Shown here in pieces: positions 17,529-25,441 of a stretch of DNA of 64,000 bases (its first letter is position 1; each line of letters begins with the position of its first letter). This DNA comes from Urbifossiella limnaea (lineage in GTDB: Bacteria; Planctomycetota; Planctomycetia; Gemmatales; Gemmataceae), in contig NZ_CP036273.1 of assembly GCF_007747215.1 (NCBI RefSeq), positions 930,001-994,000 of the forward strand. Direction: 5' to 3'. The notes below the pieces were generated by a model, which was not told the origin of the DNA, searched no databases, and saw only the letters and a list, made by a program, of their open reading frames with translations. The position numbers and the translations under genes were made by a program.

Positions 17529-18041
17529 ATGAAAGCGCTGATTCTGGTTACCGACGGGTTCGAGGATTTGACGCTGTTCCTGCCGTGGTACCGCCTCCGC
17601 GAGGAGGGGTTCACGGTCCGCCTGGCGTCCCCCTTCATGCACGGCCTCACCGGCCTCCACGGCTACCGCGTCGAGCCGGACGAGCGCATCCACGAGGTCA
17701 ACCCCGCCGAGTACGACGCGGTCGTCATCCCCGACGGGCCGTGCGTCGAGAAGCTGCGGCAGCGCGAGGCCGCCGTGGACGTGATCCGCACGTTCGTGTC
17801 CGACGGGTCGAGCCGGGTGGCGGCGATCGGTCACGGGCCGCAGTTGCTCATCAGCGGCGGCGTCCTCGACGGCCGGGTGGTGACGTGCGACCCCGGCATC
17901 CGGGACGACGTGCGCGCCGCCGGGGCCGTGTACCGCGACGAGGCCGTGGTGCGCGACGGCAACCTGATCACGGCGCGCGGGGCCGACGACCTGCCACGGT
18001 TCTGCCGCGAGTTCGTGCGGGCGCTGGCGGCGCGGGTGTGA
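17529..18041 (+). CDS. DJ-1/PfpI superfamily protein lacking the nucleophile cysteine
   Basis: 170 residues, the usual size for PfpI/YhbO-type glutamine amidotransferase-like proteins. The start K-A-L-I-L-V-T-D-G-F-E-D carries the conserved acid Glu12. The nucleophile elbow, normally A-I-C-H-G, reads A-I-G-H-G-P-Q-L-L: codon 101 is GGT instead of TGT, a one-base change. The flanking His and Gly remain. Family members act as proteases, glyoxalases or deglycases, all through that cysteine, so this protein is probably not catalytically active and may bind a ligand or partner instead. The alternative is a sequencing error at one base. Confidence 0.85.
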   Translation: MKALILVTDGFEDLTLFLPWYRLREEGFTVRLASPFMHGLTGLHGYRVEPDERIHEVNPAEYDAVVIPDGPCVEKLRQREAAVDVIRTFVSDGSSRVAAIGHGPQLLISGGVLDGRVVTCDPGIRDDVRAAGAVYRDEAVVRDGNLITARGADDLPRFCREFVRALAARV

Positions 18042-18050
18042 ACAGTCTGC

Positions 18051-18132
18051 GGGAGTCGTTGGGAGTCTGCGGGAGTGGAGGAGTGCGGACGGGGTCTTAC
18101 TCCTCGACTCCCGCAGACTCCCACCGACTCCC
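18051..18132. repeat. Inverted repeat, second copy of the 7127 hairpin family
   Basis: The left arm 18051-18084 is identical over 33-34 nt to the left arm at 7127-7159. The right arm 18099-18132 pairs with it with two mismatches. It starts 10 nt after the stop of the DJ-1 gene and marks the left edge of the lower-GC patch. Confidence 0.85.
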
Positions 18133-18202
18133 GATTTTGCAGGCCAATTCTGGCCGCAATTTCTTTAGCCAACGGACGCGGGATCGGGGGCGCTGGTTCG
18201 CA

Positions 18203-19213
18203 ATGAAGGTCACGGACAGGAATAAGTTTGTCGAGATCGACCAGTCCTATCAGGGCTGCGCCGCGACCTTGAAAACACCGGGACTTGTTGCAGCTGCAAC
18301 GGCTTTTGCCAGCAACATGCATCGGGTGTGGTGCATGGATATGTACGGCATCGAATTAGTACGGCACTGGTCAGACGCTAACCACGTATTCCAACAGGCG
18401 AATATACGGGTCGCCGGTCATCCGCGTCCCGACCTTAACAGTGAATTGCCGGCCGACTTTTTCGACAAGCAATCTGCGGCGGCGCTGGAAATCCAAGCGG
18501 AGTTGGATAAGCGCAGAGCTGACAACCCCGACGAACTAAAGTTTGCTCAGCTTATGGCTTGGGTGTCTGCGGATACTACAACCAAGTTGAACCCCGCCGC
18601 GCAGACGGCCGCCGACGCCATTTTGGACGCGAGGCTCACCGGCACTTGGACGGCTTTCGAGGTCTTGGCCGGAGACCTCTGGGCGGACGCCATCAACTGC
18701 CATCCGAATGGCCTCTCGGAACTGAAGGGTAAGAAGAGGGGCACGGTAAAGGGAAACGACGACTCGAATTCCTTAGACGGGCTGGGCGTGGGAGCGGACG
18801 ATGACGAGGGGAAAACGGTGCCTCTGAAGTTGATTCAGAAGTACAAATTCAACCTCGCGGCACACATGGGGACCATCCTCCGCGCGAAGCTAAGTTTCGA
18901 TTCATTGGTCCGCGTCCGAGATGCGTACCGGAGGGCGTTTTACGACGACTACCGGGACGTAGACGCGGCAATCAACGACGACGCCATCGACAAACTCTTC
19001 TTGGTTCGCAACCTCATCGTCCACAAGGCTGGGATCGTGGACGAAATGTTCGCACGACGCACGCGGAGCGTGCCCGAATTCGCCGGCTTGGAAATCGACA
19101 AGCCCTTCCCTCGCGACGAGAGCAAGGCCATCGCCTTGATCGATCCGGTAATCCGCAGTTCTGTGCGTCTGATATCAGCCGTGGATGACTGGATCGCTAA
19201 CCACGCGGATTGA
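18203..19213 (+). CDS. Protein of unknown function with a HEPN-like Rx4H motif
   Basis: 336 residues, soluble and mostly helical. I do not recognise the family. Near the C-terminus L-F-L-V-R-N-L-I-V-H-K-A-G gives Arg269-x4-His274, the arrangement found in the active site of HEPN-domain RNases and HEPN-like helical bundles. An acidic low-complexity stretch (D-G-L-G-V-G-A-D-D-D-E-G) precedes it. Base composition is clearly less GC-rich than in neighbouring genes, with many A/T third positions, which suggests acquisition by transfer. HEPN proteins often belong to toxin-antitoxin or antiphage systems, but no antitoxin gene is recognisable next to it. ATG 18203 is the first start after the hairpin; the open frame continues upstream without plausible coding. 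Confidence 0.6.
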   Translation: MKVTDRNKFVEIDQSYQGCAATLKTPGLVAAATAFASNMHRVWCMDMYGIELVRHWSDANHVFQQANIRVAGHPRPDLNSELPADFFDKQSAAALEIQAELDKRRADNPDELKFAQLMAWVSADTTTKLNPAAQTAADAILDARLTGTWTAFEVLAGDLWADAINCHPNGLSELKGKKRGTVKGNDDSNSLDGLGVGADDDEGKTVPLKLIQKYKFNLAAHMGTILRAKLSFDSLVRVRDAYRRAFYDDYRDVDAAINDDAIDKLFLVRNLIVHKAGIVDEMFARRTRSVPEFAGLEIDKPFPRDESKAIALIDPVIRSSVRLISAVDDWIANHAD

Positions 19214-19215
19214 CC

Positions 19216-19500
19216 ATGAACTCGTCTGACGGCCTGCCGTCCCTCGAGGCCCCGCGTCACCAGTGCGACGGGACGGGGCTGGAGTACTGGGCGGAAACAC
19301 CCCGGGACACCGATGCCGGAAGTGCGACGGTGCTGGCAGAGTCGCCACCCCGTTCGGGAACCGCGAGTGGGAGTTCGTCCGGCGGCGCCTACGCGCGGAT
19401 CGGCCGGGATATTATGGGCAGGACGAGCGGGATAATCGGCAGGATGGGTTCGGTGTGCAAAGATACGACTCCCGACGACTCGAAACTCGCCCCTCCCGCG
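19216..19500 (+). pseudogene. Possible remnant of a small zinc-ribbon protein gene, frame-broken
   Basis: One frame reads H-Q-C-D-G-T-G-L-E-Y-W and, about ten codons on, another frame reads H-R-C-R-K-C-D-G-A-G-R-V-A. Together they resemble a DnaJ-type CxxCxGxG zinc ribbon interrupted by a frameshift near 19285-19305. No single open frame covers both parts with a good ribosome site. Composition is again less GC-rich than the surroundings, like the gene before it. A short unrecognised real gene in one frame (19263-19571) is possible, but it would run across the promoter and start of the next gene. Confidence 0.35.
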
Positions 19501-19505
19501 CCGGG

Positions 19506-19511
19506 TACAAT
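19506..19511 (+). promoter_or_regulatory. -10 box TACAAT
   Basis: TACAAT preceded by GGG lies 56 nt before the exported-protein start at 19568. It is the same box seen before several genes here. Confidence 0.45.
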
Positions 19512-19567
19512 GTCCCGACCGCCGCCGCCCGGCGGCCCGTTCCCGCCGCGAAAGGATACCCGCCGCC

Positions 19568-20548
19568 ATGACCCGCCTGGTCCGCCCCGCCCTGGGGCTC
19601 GCCGTTGCCGCCGTCCTCTCCGCCGGCCCCACCCGGGCCGCCGACCCGCACCCGCTCCTGCCGACCGACGCCGACGTCGTCATGTCCGTGAACCTCCGGC
19701 AGACGCTGGAGTCGGACATCGTCAAGAAGTACGCGCTCGACGCCCTCAAGGCGCAGCTCAAGGAGAACGACGCCCAGAAGCTCCTCCGCGACCTCGGCCT
19801 CGACCCGCTCAAGGACCTCGACCGCGTCGTCGTCGGCGCGTCGGGCAAGGACGAGACCGACCTCAAGTACCTGGTCATCGTCACCGGCACGTTCGACCCC
19901 GAGAAGCTGTACAAGGCCGCCGAGGCGCAGAGCCGCCAGGACGCCGACCACTTCGCGCTGGTGAAGGACGGCAAGGACGTGATGTTCAAGTACACTCCGG
20001 ACAACGGCAACCCCACCTACGGCACCGTCGTCGACGACAAGACCATCGTCCTGGCCGGCGACAAGAAGGGGATCAGCACCGCGCTGGCGACGCCGAACAA
20101 GGGGAAGGCCGACCTGGGCCGCGAGATGAACACCCTGGTGAAGGGGATGGACGACAAGGCCACGGTGTGGGCGGTGGCGCTGACGAACGGCCGGCTGGAC
20201 AAGGTGAAGCTGAAGGGGCCGGGCGCCAACCCCGGCATCCAGTCTCAGCTCGCCAACCTCCAGAGCCTCAGCACGGTGATCCGCGTCGAGAAGGACGTGA
20301 ACCTCAACATCACCCTGGGGATGAAGGACGACGACGCGGCCGCGGAGACCGGCAAGACGGTCGGCGAGCTGCTCCAGACGGTGCGCGGGGCGCTACCCTT
20401 CCTGGCCGCCAACGAGCCGAAGCTGAAGCCGCTGGTGGAGCCGGCGAAGTCGCTCAAGAGCGAGGTGAAGGACCGCAACGTGGTCATCACCGCGAAGATG
20501 GCCGGCACCGTCATCGGCGACCTCATCGCGCCGGGCAAGGTGGATTGA
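19568..20548 (+). CDS. Exported protein of unknown function
   Basis: 326 residues with a signal peptide (L-A-V-A-A-V-L-S-A-G-P-T-R-A-A-D). The mature part starts H-P-L-L-P-T-D-A-D-V-V-M-S-V-N-L-R-Q-T, a pattern seen in planctomycete secreted proteins that evaluate as 'P-x-D-A-x-x-x-x-x-V-x' folds of unknown function. It alternates charged helices and strands and has no cysteine pairs or catalytic motif that I can identify. AAAGGA precedes the ATG. The gene has its own -10 box and a perfect palindrome after its stop, so it is likely monocistronic. Confidence 0.7.
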   Translation: MTRLVRPALGLAVAAVLSAGPTRAADPHPLLPTDADVVMSVNLRQTLESDIVKKYALDALKAQLKENDAQKLLRDLGLDPLKDLDRVVVGASGKDETDLKYLVIVTGTFDPEKLYKAAEAQSRQDADHFALVKDGKDVMFKYTPDNGNPTYGTVVDDKTIVLAGDKKGISTALATPNKGKADLGREMNTLVKGMDDKATVWAVALTNGRLDKVKLKGPGANPGIQSQLANLQSLSTVIRVEKDVNLNITLGMKDDDAAAETGKTVGELLQTVRGALPFLAANEPKLKPLVEPAKSLKSEVKDRNVVITAKMAGTVIGDLIAPGKVD

Positions 20549-20555
20549 CTTTTCC

Positions 20556-20585
20556 CCGCTTGCGGCGATGCATCGCCGCAAGCGG
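20556..20585. terminator. Perfect 30-nt palindrome between convergent genes
   Basis: CCGCTTGCGGCGATG at 20556-20570 is followed directly by its exact reverse complement at 20571-20585. It separates the stop at 20548 from the opposite stop at 20588. No U-run follows on either strand. It may be a terminator or a REP-like unit. Confidence 0.7.
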
Positions 20586-20587
20586 CG

Positions 20588-21889
20588 TCAGAACGGCCGC
20601 CGCGCCCGAGCCAGCTCGACGGCCCGGGTGGTGAGGTGGTACTTCGTGCGGGCGTTCACCCGCTCCCACGCCGGCACCGACCGCGGGGCCGCGAACGCCC
20701 GCCCGTACTCCGCCATCACCGCCGCGAAGTGCTCCTCGTGCCCCGTCCGCAGCGCCGCCGGGATCGCCAACTTCACCTCCGACCCGCCGTCCACGACCGC
20801 CAGCCCGGGAAACTCCGCCTGCCACCGGCCCACCGCGGCGGTCAGGTGCGCCAGTAGGTCCGCGTGCGACGCCTCGGACGCCCGCACGAACACGTCCGGC
20901 GGCGACCCCGGCTGCTGCCGCACCTCCGCCACGGCGTCGGTCCCGCGCGCCACGGCCACGTGCGTGTCGCCGCCGGGCGAGTCGTACTCCCACTTCGTCG
21001 TCAGCCGCACGTGAATGCCGCGCACGCCGAGCCAGGCCGTGTGGTTGCCGGCGTAGTAGAGCAGGTCGCCGGCCAGCCGCGGGGCGAATTCCGGCGGCAC
21101 CTCGGGCAGGCCGGTGACTTCGGCGAACTGCTCGCGCGTCAGCACCAGCGGCCAGCGGTCGGCGGCGTACACCTCGGCGTCCGCGCCGGGCGCGACGGGC
21201 TCGTCCGGGGCGACGAGCCACAGCGCCAGGTCGGCCAGGTGCGTCCCCACGTCGGCGAGCCCCTCGCCGGCGATGGTCGGGTCGAACCACCACCACGGCC
21301 GGCGGAGCGGGCGGCCGTCCACGGTCTTGTTCAGGTAGTGGGTGCTGGTCAGCGTCAGCGCCGGGTGCATGGCCGAGCCGCCGAGCCAGTCGCCGAACAC
21401 CGCCGGTTCGCGCGTCAGGGCCCGCAGCAGCCGGTTGGCCACCTCGTGCCGCTCGGTCATCACGTCCCAGACGAGCACCTCGCGGTCGTCGGCCTCGGCC
21501 AGCGCCGCGTCGAGTTCCGGCAGGTCGGCGGCGTCGATCACCCACGGCTTGTCGGCGATGACGTGGAGGTTCAGCGCCACGGCCGCGCGGATGAGCCCGA
21601 CCTTGGGGCGGTTGCGGCCGGACAGCACGACCGTGTTCCCCGGCTGCTCGCGGAGGAACCGCTCCCGCCAGTCGGCCCCGGCGCGGACGTCGAGTTCCCA
21701 CGCGGTCGGGTTCTCGGCGCGGCCGTTGAACGCCGCGACCCGGGCGACGTGGGCGACGAGGTCGGCGTCGAGCGGGGCGTAGACGTGGACTCGGCGGTGG
21801 ACGCCGGGGGCGGCGTGCTTCTGGACGAGCGCCGCGTGGAAGTGCCCGGGGGCGACGGTGACCAGGCGGATGGGGCGGGACGTGTCCAT
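20588..21889 (-). CDS. Gfo/Idh/MocA-type oxidoreductase with extended C-terminal domain
   Basis: 433 residues. Instead of the usual G-x-G-x-x-G start it reads V-T-V-A-P-G-H-F-H-A-A-L-V-Q, typical of the planctomycete/Bacteroidetes subfamily with a putative oxidoreductase C-terminal domain. Later N-L-H-V-I-A-D-K-P-W-V matches the conserved E/D-K-P of the NAD(P)-binding fold. The second half contains D-V-G-T-H-L-A-D-L-A. These proteins oxidise or epimerise sugars, but the substrate cannot be told. There is no twin-arginine signal, so it is cytosolic. It is convergent with the exported protein gene and divergent from the CobW gene. Confidence 0.8.
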   Translation of the reverse strand: MDTSRPIRLVTVAPGHFHAALVQKHAAPGVHRRVHVYAPLDADLVAHVARVAAFNGRAENPTAWELDVRAGADWRERFLREQPGNTVVLSGRNRPKVGLIRAAVALNLHVIADKPWVIDAADLPELDAALAEADDREVLVWDVMTERHEVANRLLRALTREPAVFGDWLGGSAMHPALTLTSTHYLNKTVDGRPLRRPWWWFDPTIAGEGLADVGTHLADLALWLVAPDEPVAPGADAEVYAADRWPLVLTREQFAEVTGLPEVPPEFAPRLAGDLLYYAGNHTAWLGVRGIHVRLTTKWEYDSPGGDTHVAVARGTDAVAEVRQQPGSPPDVFVRASEASHADLLAHLTAAVGRWQAEFPGLAVVDGGSEVKLAIPAALRTGHEEHFAAVMAEYGRAFAAPRSVPAWERVNARTKYHLTTRAVELARARRPF

Positions 21890-21914
21890 GCCGGGGGTCG
21901 GTTCCTGTTCGCCC

Positions 21915-21920
21915 TATAAC
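21915..21920 (+). promoter_or_regulatory. -10 box TATAAC
   Basis: TATAAC lies 30 nt before the CobW-family ATG at 21951 in the 61-nt gap between divergent genes. Confidence 0.5.
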
Positions 21921-21950
21921 AGTGGCGTCCGCACCGCACGGGGGCCGCGC

Positions 21951-23057
21951 ATGTCCGTCCGCTTTGTCATGGTCGGGGGCTTCCTCGGGGCCGGGAAGAC
22001 CACCACGCTCGCCCGCCTCGCCCGCCTGTACCAGGCCCGCGGCAGCCGCGTCGGCGTCGTCACCAACGACCAGGCCCACGACCTCGTGGACACCAACACG
22101 TTCCGCGCCCAGGGGCTCGCCACCGAGGAGGTGCCCGGGGCCTGCTTCTGCTGCCGGTTCGACGACCTCGTCGCCAAGGTCGGGGCGCTGTCGGCCGGGG
22201 AGCGGCCGGACGTCATTCTAGCCGAGCCGGTCGGGAGTTGTACGGACCTCGTGGCGACCGTGATCCAGCCGCTGCGGGATTTGTACCGCGGCCGGTTCGA
22301 GGTGGCGCCGTACGCCGTGCTCTTCAAGCCGAGCCACGGGGCGAAGATTCTCCGCGACCAGCCCGCCGGCGGGTTCAGCCCCAAGGCCGCGTACATCTTC
22401 AAGAAGCAGCTCGAAGAAGCGGACGCGATCGTCCTCAACCGCGCCGACGAGCTCCCGCCCGCGGAACTGGACGAGCTGGCCCGCCTCGTCGGCGAGCAGT
22501 TCCCGGACACCCCGGTGCTCCGCGTCTCGGCGAAGACCGGCGCCGGGTTCGACGCCCTGCTGGCGTTCCTCGACCAGACCGGCGGGTTCGGCCGCAAGAT
22601 TCTCGACATCGACTACGACACGTACGCCGAGGGCGAGGCCGAGCTCGGCTGGCTGAACGCCTCGGCGCGGCTGACGGCGGCCGCGCCGTTCGACCTGGAC
22701 GCGCTGCTGACGGCGATCCTGCGCCGGCTGGCGGAGGCGTGCGGCCGGCTCGGCGGCGAGGTGGCGCACCTGAAGCTCATCGGCACCGACGACGCCGGGG
22801 CGTTCGCCGTCGGCAACGTGGTGAGCAGCGACACCGCCGCGGCGCTGAGCCTGCCGAGCGGGGTGCGGCCGGTGGCGGCCGACCTGATCGTGAACGCCCG
22901 GGTGGCGATCGACCCGGCGGTGCTGGAGGCCGAGGTGCGCCGCGTCGTGGCCGAGGTGGCGGGGCAGGGCGGGGTGGCGGCGGAGTTCCGCACGAGCCAG
23001 AGCCTGCGGCCGGGCCGCCCGGTGCCGACGCACCGCTACCCCGCGGCGAAGGGGTGA
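21951..23057 (+). CDS. CobW/G3E-family metal-homeostasis GTPase
   Basis: 368 residues. The Walker A motif GGFLGAGKTT (9-18), the metal-binding C-F-C-C (65-68) in G-A-C-F-C-C-R-F-D-D, and N-R-A-D in the base-recognition position define the COG0523/CobW branch of G3E GTPases. These insert or deliver metals (Zn, Co, Fe) to client enzymes. The C-terminal part has H-L-K-L-I-G but no His-rich tail, and the final ~90 residues differ from classic CobW_C. No metal-responsive operator is recognised upstream. The ATG at 21951 starts directly at the first strand (S-V-R-F-V-M-V-G-G). Which metal it handles is unknown. Confidence 0.85.
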   Translation: MSVRFVMVGGFLGAGKTTTLARLARLYQARGSRVGVVTNDQAHDLVDTNTFRAQGLATEEVPGACFCCRFDDLVAKVGALSAGERPDVILAEPVGSCTDLVATVIQPLRDLYRGRFEVAPYAVLFKPSHGAKILRDQPAGGFSPKAAYIFKKQLEEADAIVLNRADELPPAELDELARLVGEQFPDTPVLRVSAKTGAGFDALLAFLDQTGGFGRKILDIDYDTYAEGEAELGWLNASARLTAAAPFDLDALLTAILRRLAEACGRLGGEVAHLKLIGTDDAGAFAVGNVVSSDTAAALSLPSGVRPVAADLIVNARVAIDPAVLEAEVRRVVAEVAGQGGVAAEFRTSQSLRPGRPVPTHRYPAAKG

Positions 23058-23112
23058 GCGCCGTCGTAATACATCCACACCTCTCCCGTCGCGCGGCCGC
23101 CGAGGGGGGTGT

Positions 23113-23661
23113 ATGCACGGGGACGGACCGGTCACGCTCGTCGTCCACCAGCGGGTGCGGCCGGGGCACGAGGCGGCGTTCGAGGACTGGCTCCGGGGCA
23201 TCACCCGTGCGATGCAGGGGTTCGGCGGGCACCCGGGCTTCCAGGTCCGCCGGCCGACCGACCCGAAGCAGCCCGAATACCTGGTGTTGATCCGGTTCGA
23301 CACGCTACCGGACCTGGAGGCGTGGGAGCGGTCGGACGCCCGCCGGGAGTGGCTGGAGCGGGCGTCGCCGCTGCTGTCGCACCCCTGGGTGCGCGAGCGG
23401 CACACGGGGCTGGAGGTGTGGTTCACGCCGCCGCCGGGCCGGGCCCAGCCGCCGCGGCACAAGCAGGTCGTGGTGACGGCGGTGGCGGTGTACCCGCTGC
23501 TGCTGCTCACGCAACTCGTCGTCACCCCGGCGCTGACCGACTGGCCGGTGCTGGCCCGCCCGCTCGCGGTCGCGGCGCTGATGGTCCCGGCGATGACGTA
23601 TCTGGTGATGCCGCTCGCCACCCGGGCGTTCGCCCGGTGGCTGTACGGCGGCGCGGGATAG
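23113..23661 (+). CDS. Antibiotic-biosynthesis-monooxygenase (ABM) fold protein with two membrane helices
   Basis: 182 residues. Residues 6-100 form a ferredoxin-like ABM domain (V-T-L-V-V-H-Q-R-V-R-P-G-H-E, F-x-D-W-L, P-E-Y-L-V-L-I-R-F). Two hydrophobic helices follow (about 118-138 and 147-167), ending in a short basic tail. The architecture matches the ABM proteins called 'antibiotic biosynthesis monooxygenase' in many genomes, usually of unknown role; the membrane version probably anchors the domain at the inner face. It begins 55 nt after the CobW stop on the same strand and may share its transcript. A GAGGGGGGTG ribosome site precedes ATG 23113. Confidence 0.75.
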   Translation: MHGDGPVTLVVHQRVRPGHEAAFEDWLRGITRAMQGFGGHPGFQVRRPTDPKQPEYLVLIRFDTLPDLEAWERSDARREWLERASPLLSHPWVRERHTGLEVWFTPPPGRAQPPRHKQVVVTAVAVYPLLLLTQLVVTPALTDWPVLARPLAVAALMVPAMTYLVMPLATRAFARWLYGGAG

Positions 23662-23725
23662 GCTCTGGCTACTGGTCCGTGTGTCGCTCGATGTCGGGCT
23701 TCGGCCGCGGTCGGGCCGGCGAACT

Positions 23726-23790
23726 GTTAGGCTGGGGCGCAAGCCCCGTCGGGCGTCCGAACCCCGACGGGGCTTGCGCCCCGGCCTAAC
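23726..23790. repeat. REP-like inverted pair, copy R1 of the transposase-linked family
   Basis: A 65-nt element starting GTTAGGCTGGGGCGCAAGCC and ending with its reverse complement. Each arm is a GTTAGG head followed by a GGGGC-GCAA-GCCCC hairpin. It lies between convergent stops at 23661 and 23821. Other copies: 56337, 56882 and 60997. Confidence 0.85.
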
Positions 23791-23820
23791 AAGCACCGGC
23801 CCCGATCGATCGACGGACCG

Positions 23821-25254
23821 CTACGGCAGCGGCACGTCGCGGAACTCGAACGTCACCTCGTGCGTCGCCTGGACCCACTCGTTCACCACCAGCCGGGCCG
23901 GCGGGCCGAGCTTCTGCACCACGCCGCGCCGGTCGTTCGGCTGGAACGGCAGCGTCATCGTCACCGACCCCTGGTTCTGGTTCATGCTCGACGCGCCGTA
24001 GTTGCGGTACTTGTTCCCCTGGGCGTCCAGCAGCTCCACCTTCTGGTTGATGTTGTTCGACCAGCTGTACGTGTCCGGGTGGTTCGGGTCGAAGCTGCCG
24101 AGCCGGCGGATCGTCAGCGCCACCGAGTACCCGTTGTTCGCCGCCACCACCGAGTCCACGTCCACCTCCACCGTGCGGCCCGACACCTTCAGGTTCTTCG
24201 CCTTCAGCGGCTCCGGCACCGTCACCTCCGGCACCACCGCCGACAGCAGGTTGACGCCCACCTTCCCCTTCAGCGTGCGGATGGTCCGCGCCTCGCGGCC
24301 GCCGCGGACCAGGCTCAGGCTGCCGGACTGCTGGTAGGAGCGGTAGCCGCCGCCGCCGTAGTACGCCTGGCGGATGCCGAACGGCTGGTTCGGCCCGGCC
24401 GGCGGCGGGACCATCGACTGGCCCTGGTCGTCCTCCGCCGTCACCACGACCGGCGCGAGCCCCATCCCGAGCATCGGGTTCTTCGGCTCCGAGAACAGGC
24501 TGAAGGTGAGGCTCACCGACTCCGAGGGGCGGATGAACATGGCCCCGCGCGGGTCGGTGGCCGTGAGTTGCATGCTGCGGTTGAGCTGGATGTTGGTGGC
24601 GCCGACCTTGAACGGCCCGGCGTAGGCCACGAACGGCATCCGCTGCCCGCCGCTGAAGGTGTTCACGTACACGGTGTCGTCGTCGTAGCCGTTGCTGTTC
24701 ACGCTCCCGCCGACGAGGTCGACGACGGCGTCGACGGCCTGCCAGAACGGGGCGTTGGTGAAGCCGATCTTGTGGCGGGCGCCGCCGGCCCCGGGGTCGC
24801 CCTGGAACTGGACGTTGTAGCCGGTCTGCCGGGCGATCTCGTCGAGCGCCTCCTTCACGGTGCGGTCCTTCGTCGGCATCGTGACGCGCCGCGGGCTGAC
24901 GAGCCGCTCGTGGTCGATCTTGCGGACCAGCACCGACAGCCGGCGCGAGACCTCGGGGCTGGTCGTCTCGGCGAGCGCCTTCTTGAGCTGCGGCAGTGCC
25001 TTGTCGCCGAGCGCCTCCAGGTCGCGGCCGGCCTTCTCGCGGAGCTTGTAGTCGTCGGCCCCGAGGTTGCGGATGTGCGCGGCCACGGCGGGGTTGGCCG
25101 GCAGTTCCGGCGCCTTGGCCGCGGGAGCGGGTTCGACGGCCTTCTTCACCGCGGGCGGGCCGGCGGGCGGCGCGGCCGGGGGCGCGGGCTGCGGCTGGGC
25201 GACGACGACGGCGACGAGTCCGAGGATGGCGGCAACGGCCGCGGCGGCGCGCAT
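23821..25254 (-). CDS. Exported HEAT-like / STN-like protein of unknown function
   Basis: 477 residues with a signal peptide (A-A-A-V-A-A-I-L-G-L-V-A-V-V-V-A). A Pro/Ala-rich linker is followed by one HEAT-type repeat (L-R-E-K-A-G-R-D-L-E-A-L-G-D-K-A-L-P-Q-L) and a secretin-STN-like segment (V-T-M-P-T-K-D-R-T-V-K-E-A-L-D-E-I-A-R-Q-T) that resembles short N-terminal domains of TonB-related receptors and secretins. The remaining ~300 residues are beta-rich with no identified motif; a Gly/Tyr-rich stretch lies near the middle. ATG 25254 is preceded by GGAG and sits at the signal peptide; upstream in-frame codons are non-coding in character. A TACAGT box lies about 60 nt upstream. Confidence 0.7.
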   Translation of the reverse strand: MRAAAAVAAILGLVAVVVAQPQPAPPAAPPAGPPAVKKAVEPAPAAKAPELPANPAVAAHIRNLGADDYKLREKAGRDLEALGDKALPQLKKALAETTSPEVSRRLSVLVRKIDHERLVSPRRVTMPTKDRTVKEALDEIARQTGYNVQFQGDPGAGGARHKIGFTNAPFWQAVDAVVDLVGGSVNSNGYDDDTVYVNTFSGGQRMPFVAYAGPFKVGATNIQLNRSMQLTATDPRGAMFIRPSESVSLTFSLFSEPKNPMLGMGLAPVVVTAEDDQGQSMVPPPAGPNQPFGIRQAYYGGGGYRSYQQSGSLSLVRGGREARTIRTLKGKVGVNLLSAVVPEVTVPEPLKAKNLKVSGRTVEVDVDSVVAANNGYSVALTIRRLGSFDPNHPDTYSWSNNINQKVELLDAQGNKYRNYGASSMNQNQGSVTMTLPFQPNDRRGVVQKLGPPARLVVNEWVQATHEVTFEFRDVPLP

Positions 25255-25441
25255 GGCCTGCACTCCGGGTTCCCGCGGAGGCAGCCGGGCCGGCCACCCC
25301 ACAGGATCGGACTGTAGCCTACCAGCCGGAACAACCGGCCTCAAGGGTCCGACCGGGGGGCGGTTCGCGGATTTGGTCGGGATTCGTTAAAGTGATCCCG
25401 CGCGTCCGCGGGCGCCGGTTGTGACGGCGGGGGTGCTGCGA

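Noticed and set aside
19210-20634. Long plus frame spanning the exported protein gene in another frame
   Set aside because: Beyond about 19500 it is a Pro/Arg-rich shadow of the exported protein, which has a signal peptide and its own -10 box.
22218-23621. Long minus frame opposite the CobW and ABM genes
   Set aside because: Arg/His/Gly-rich with no motif; both plus genes have clear family signatures.
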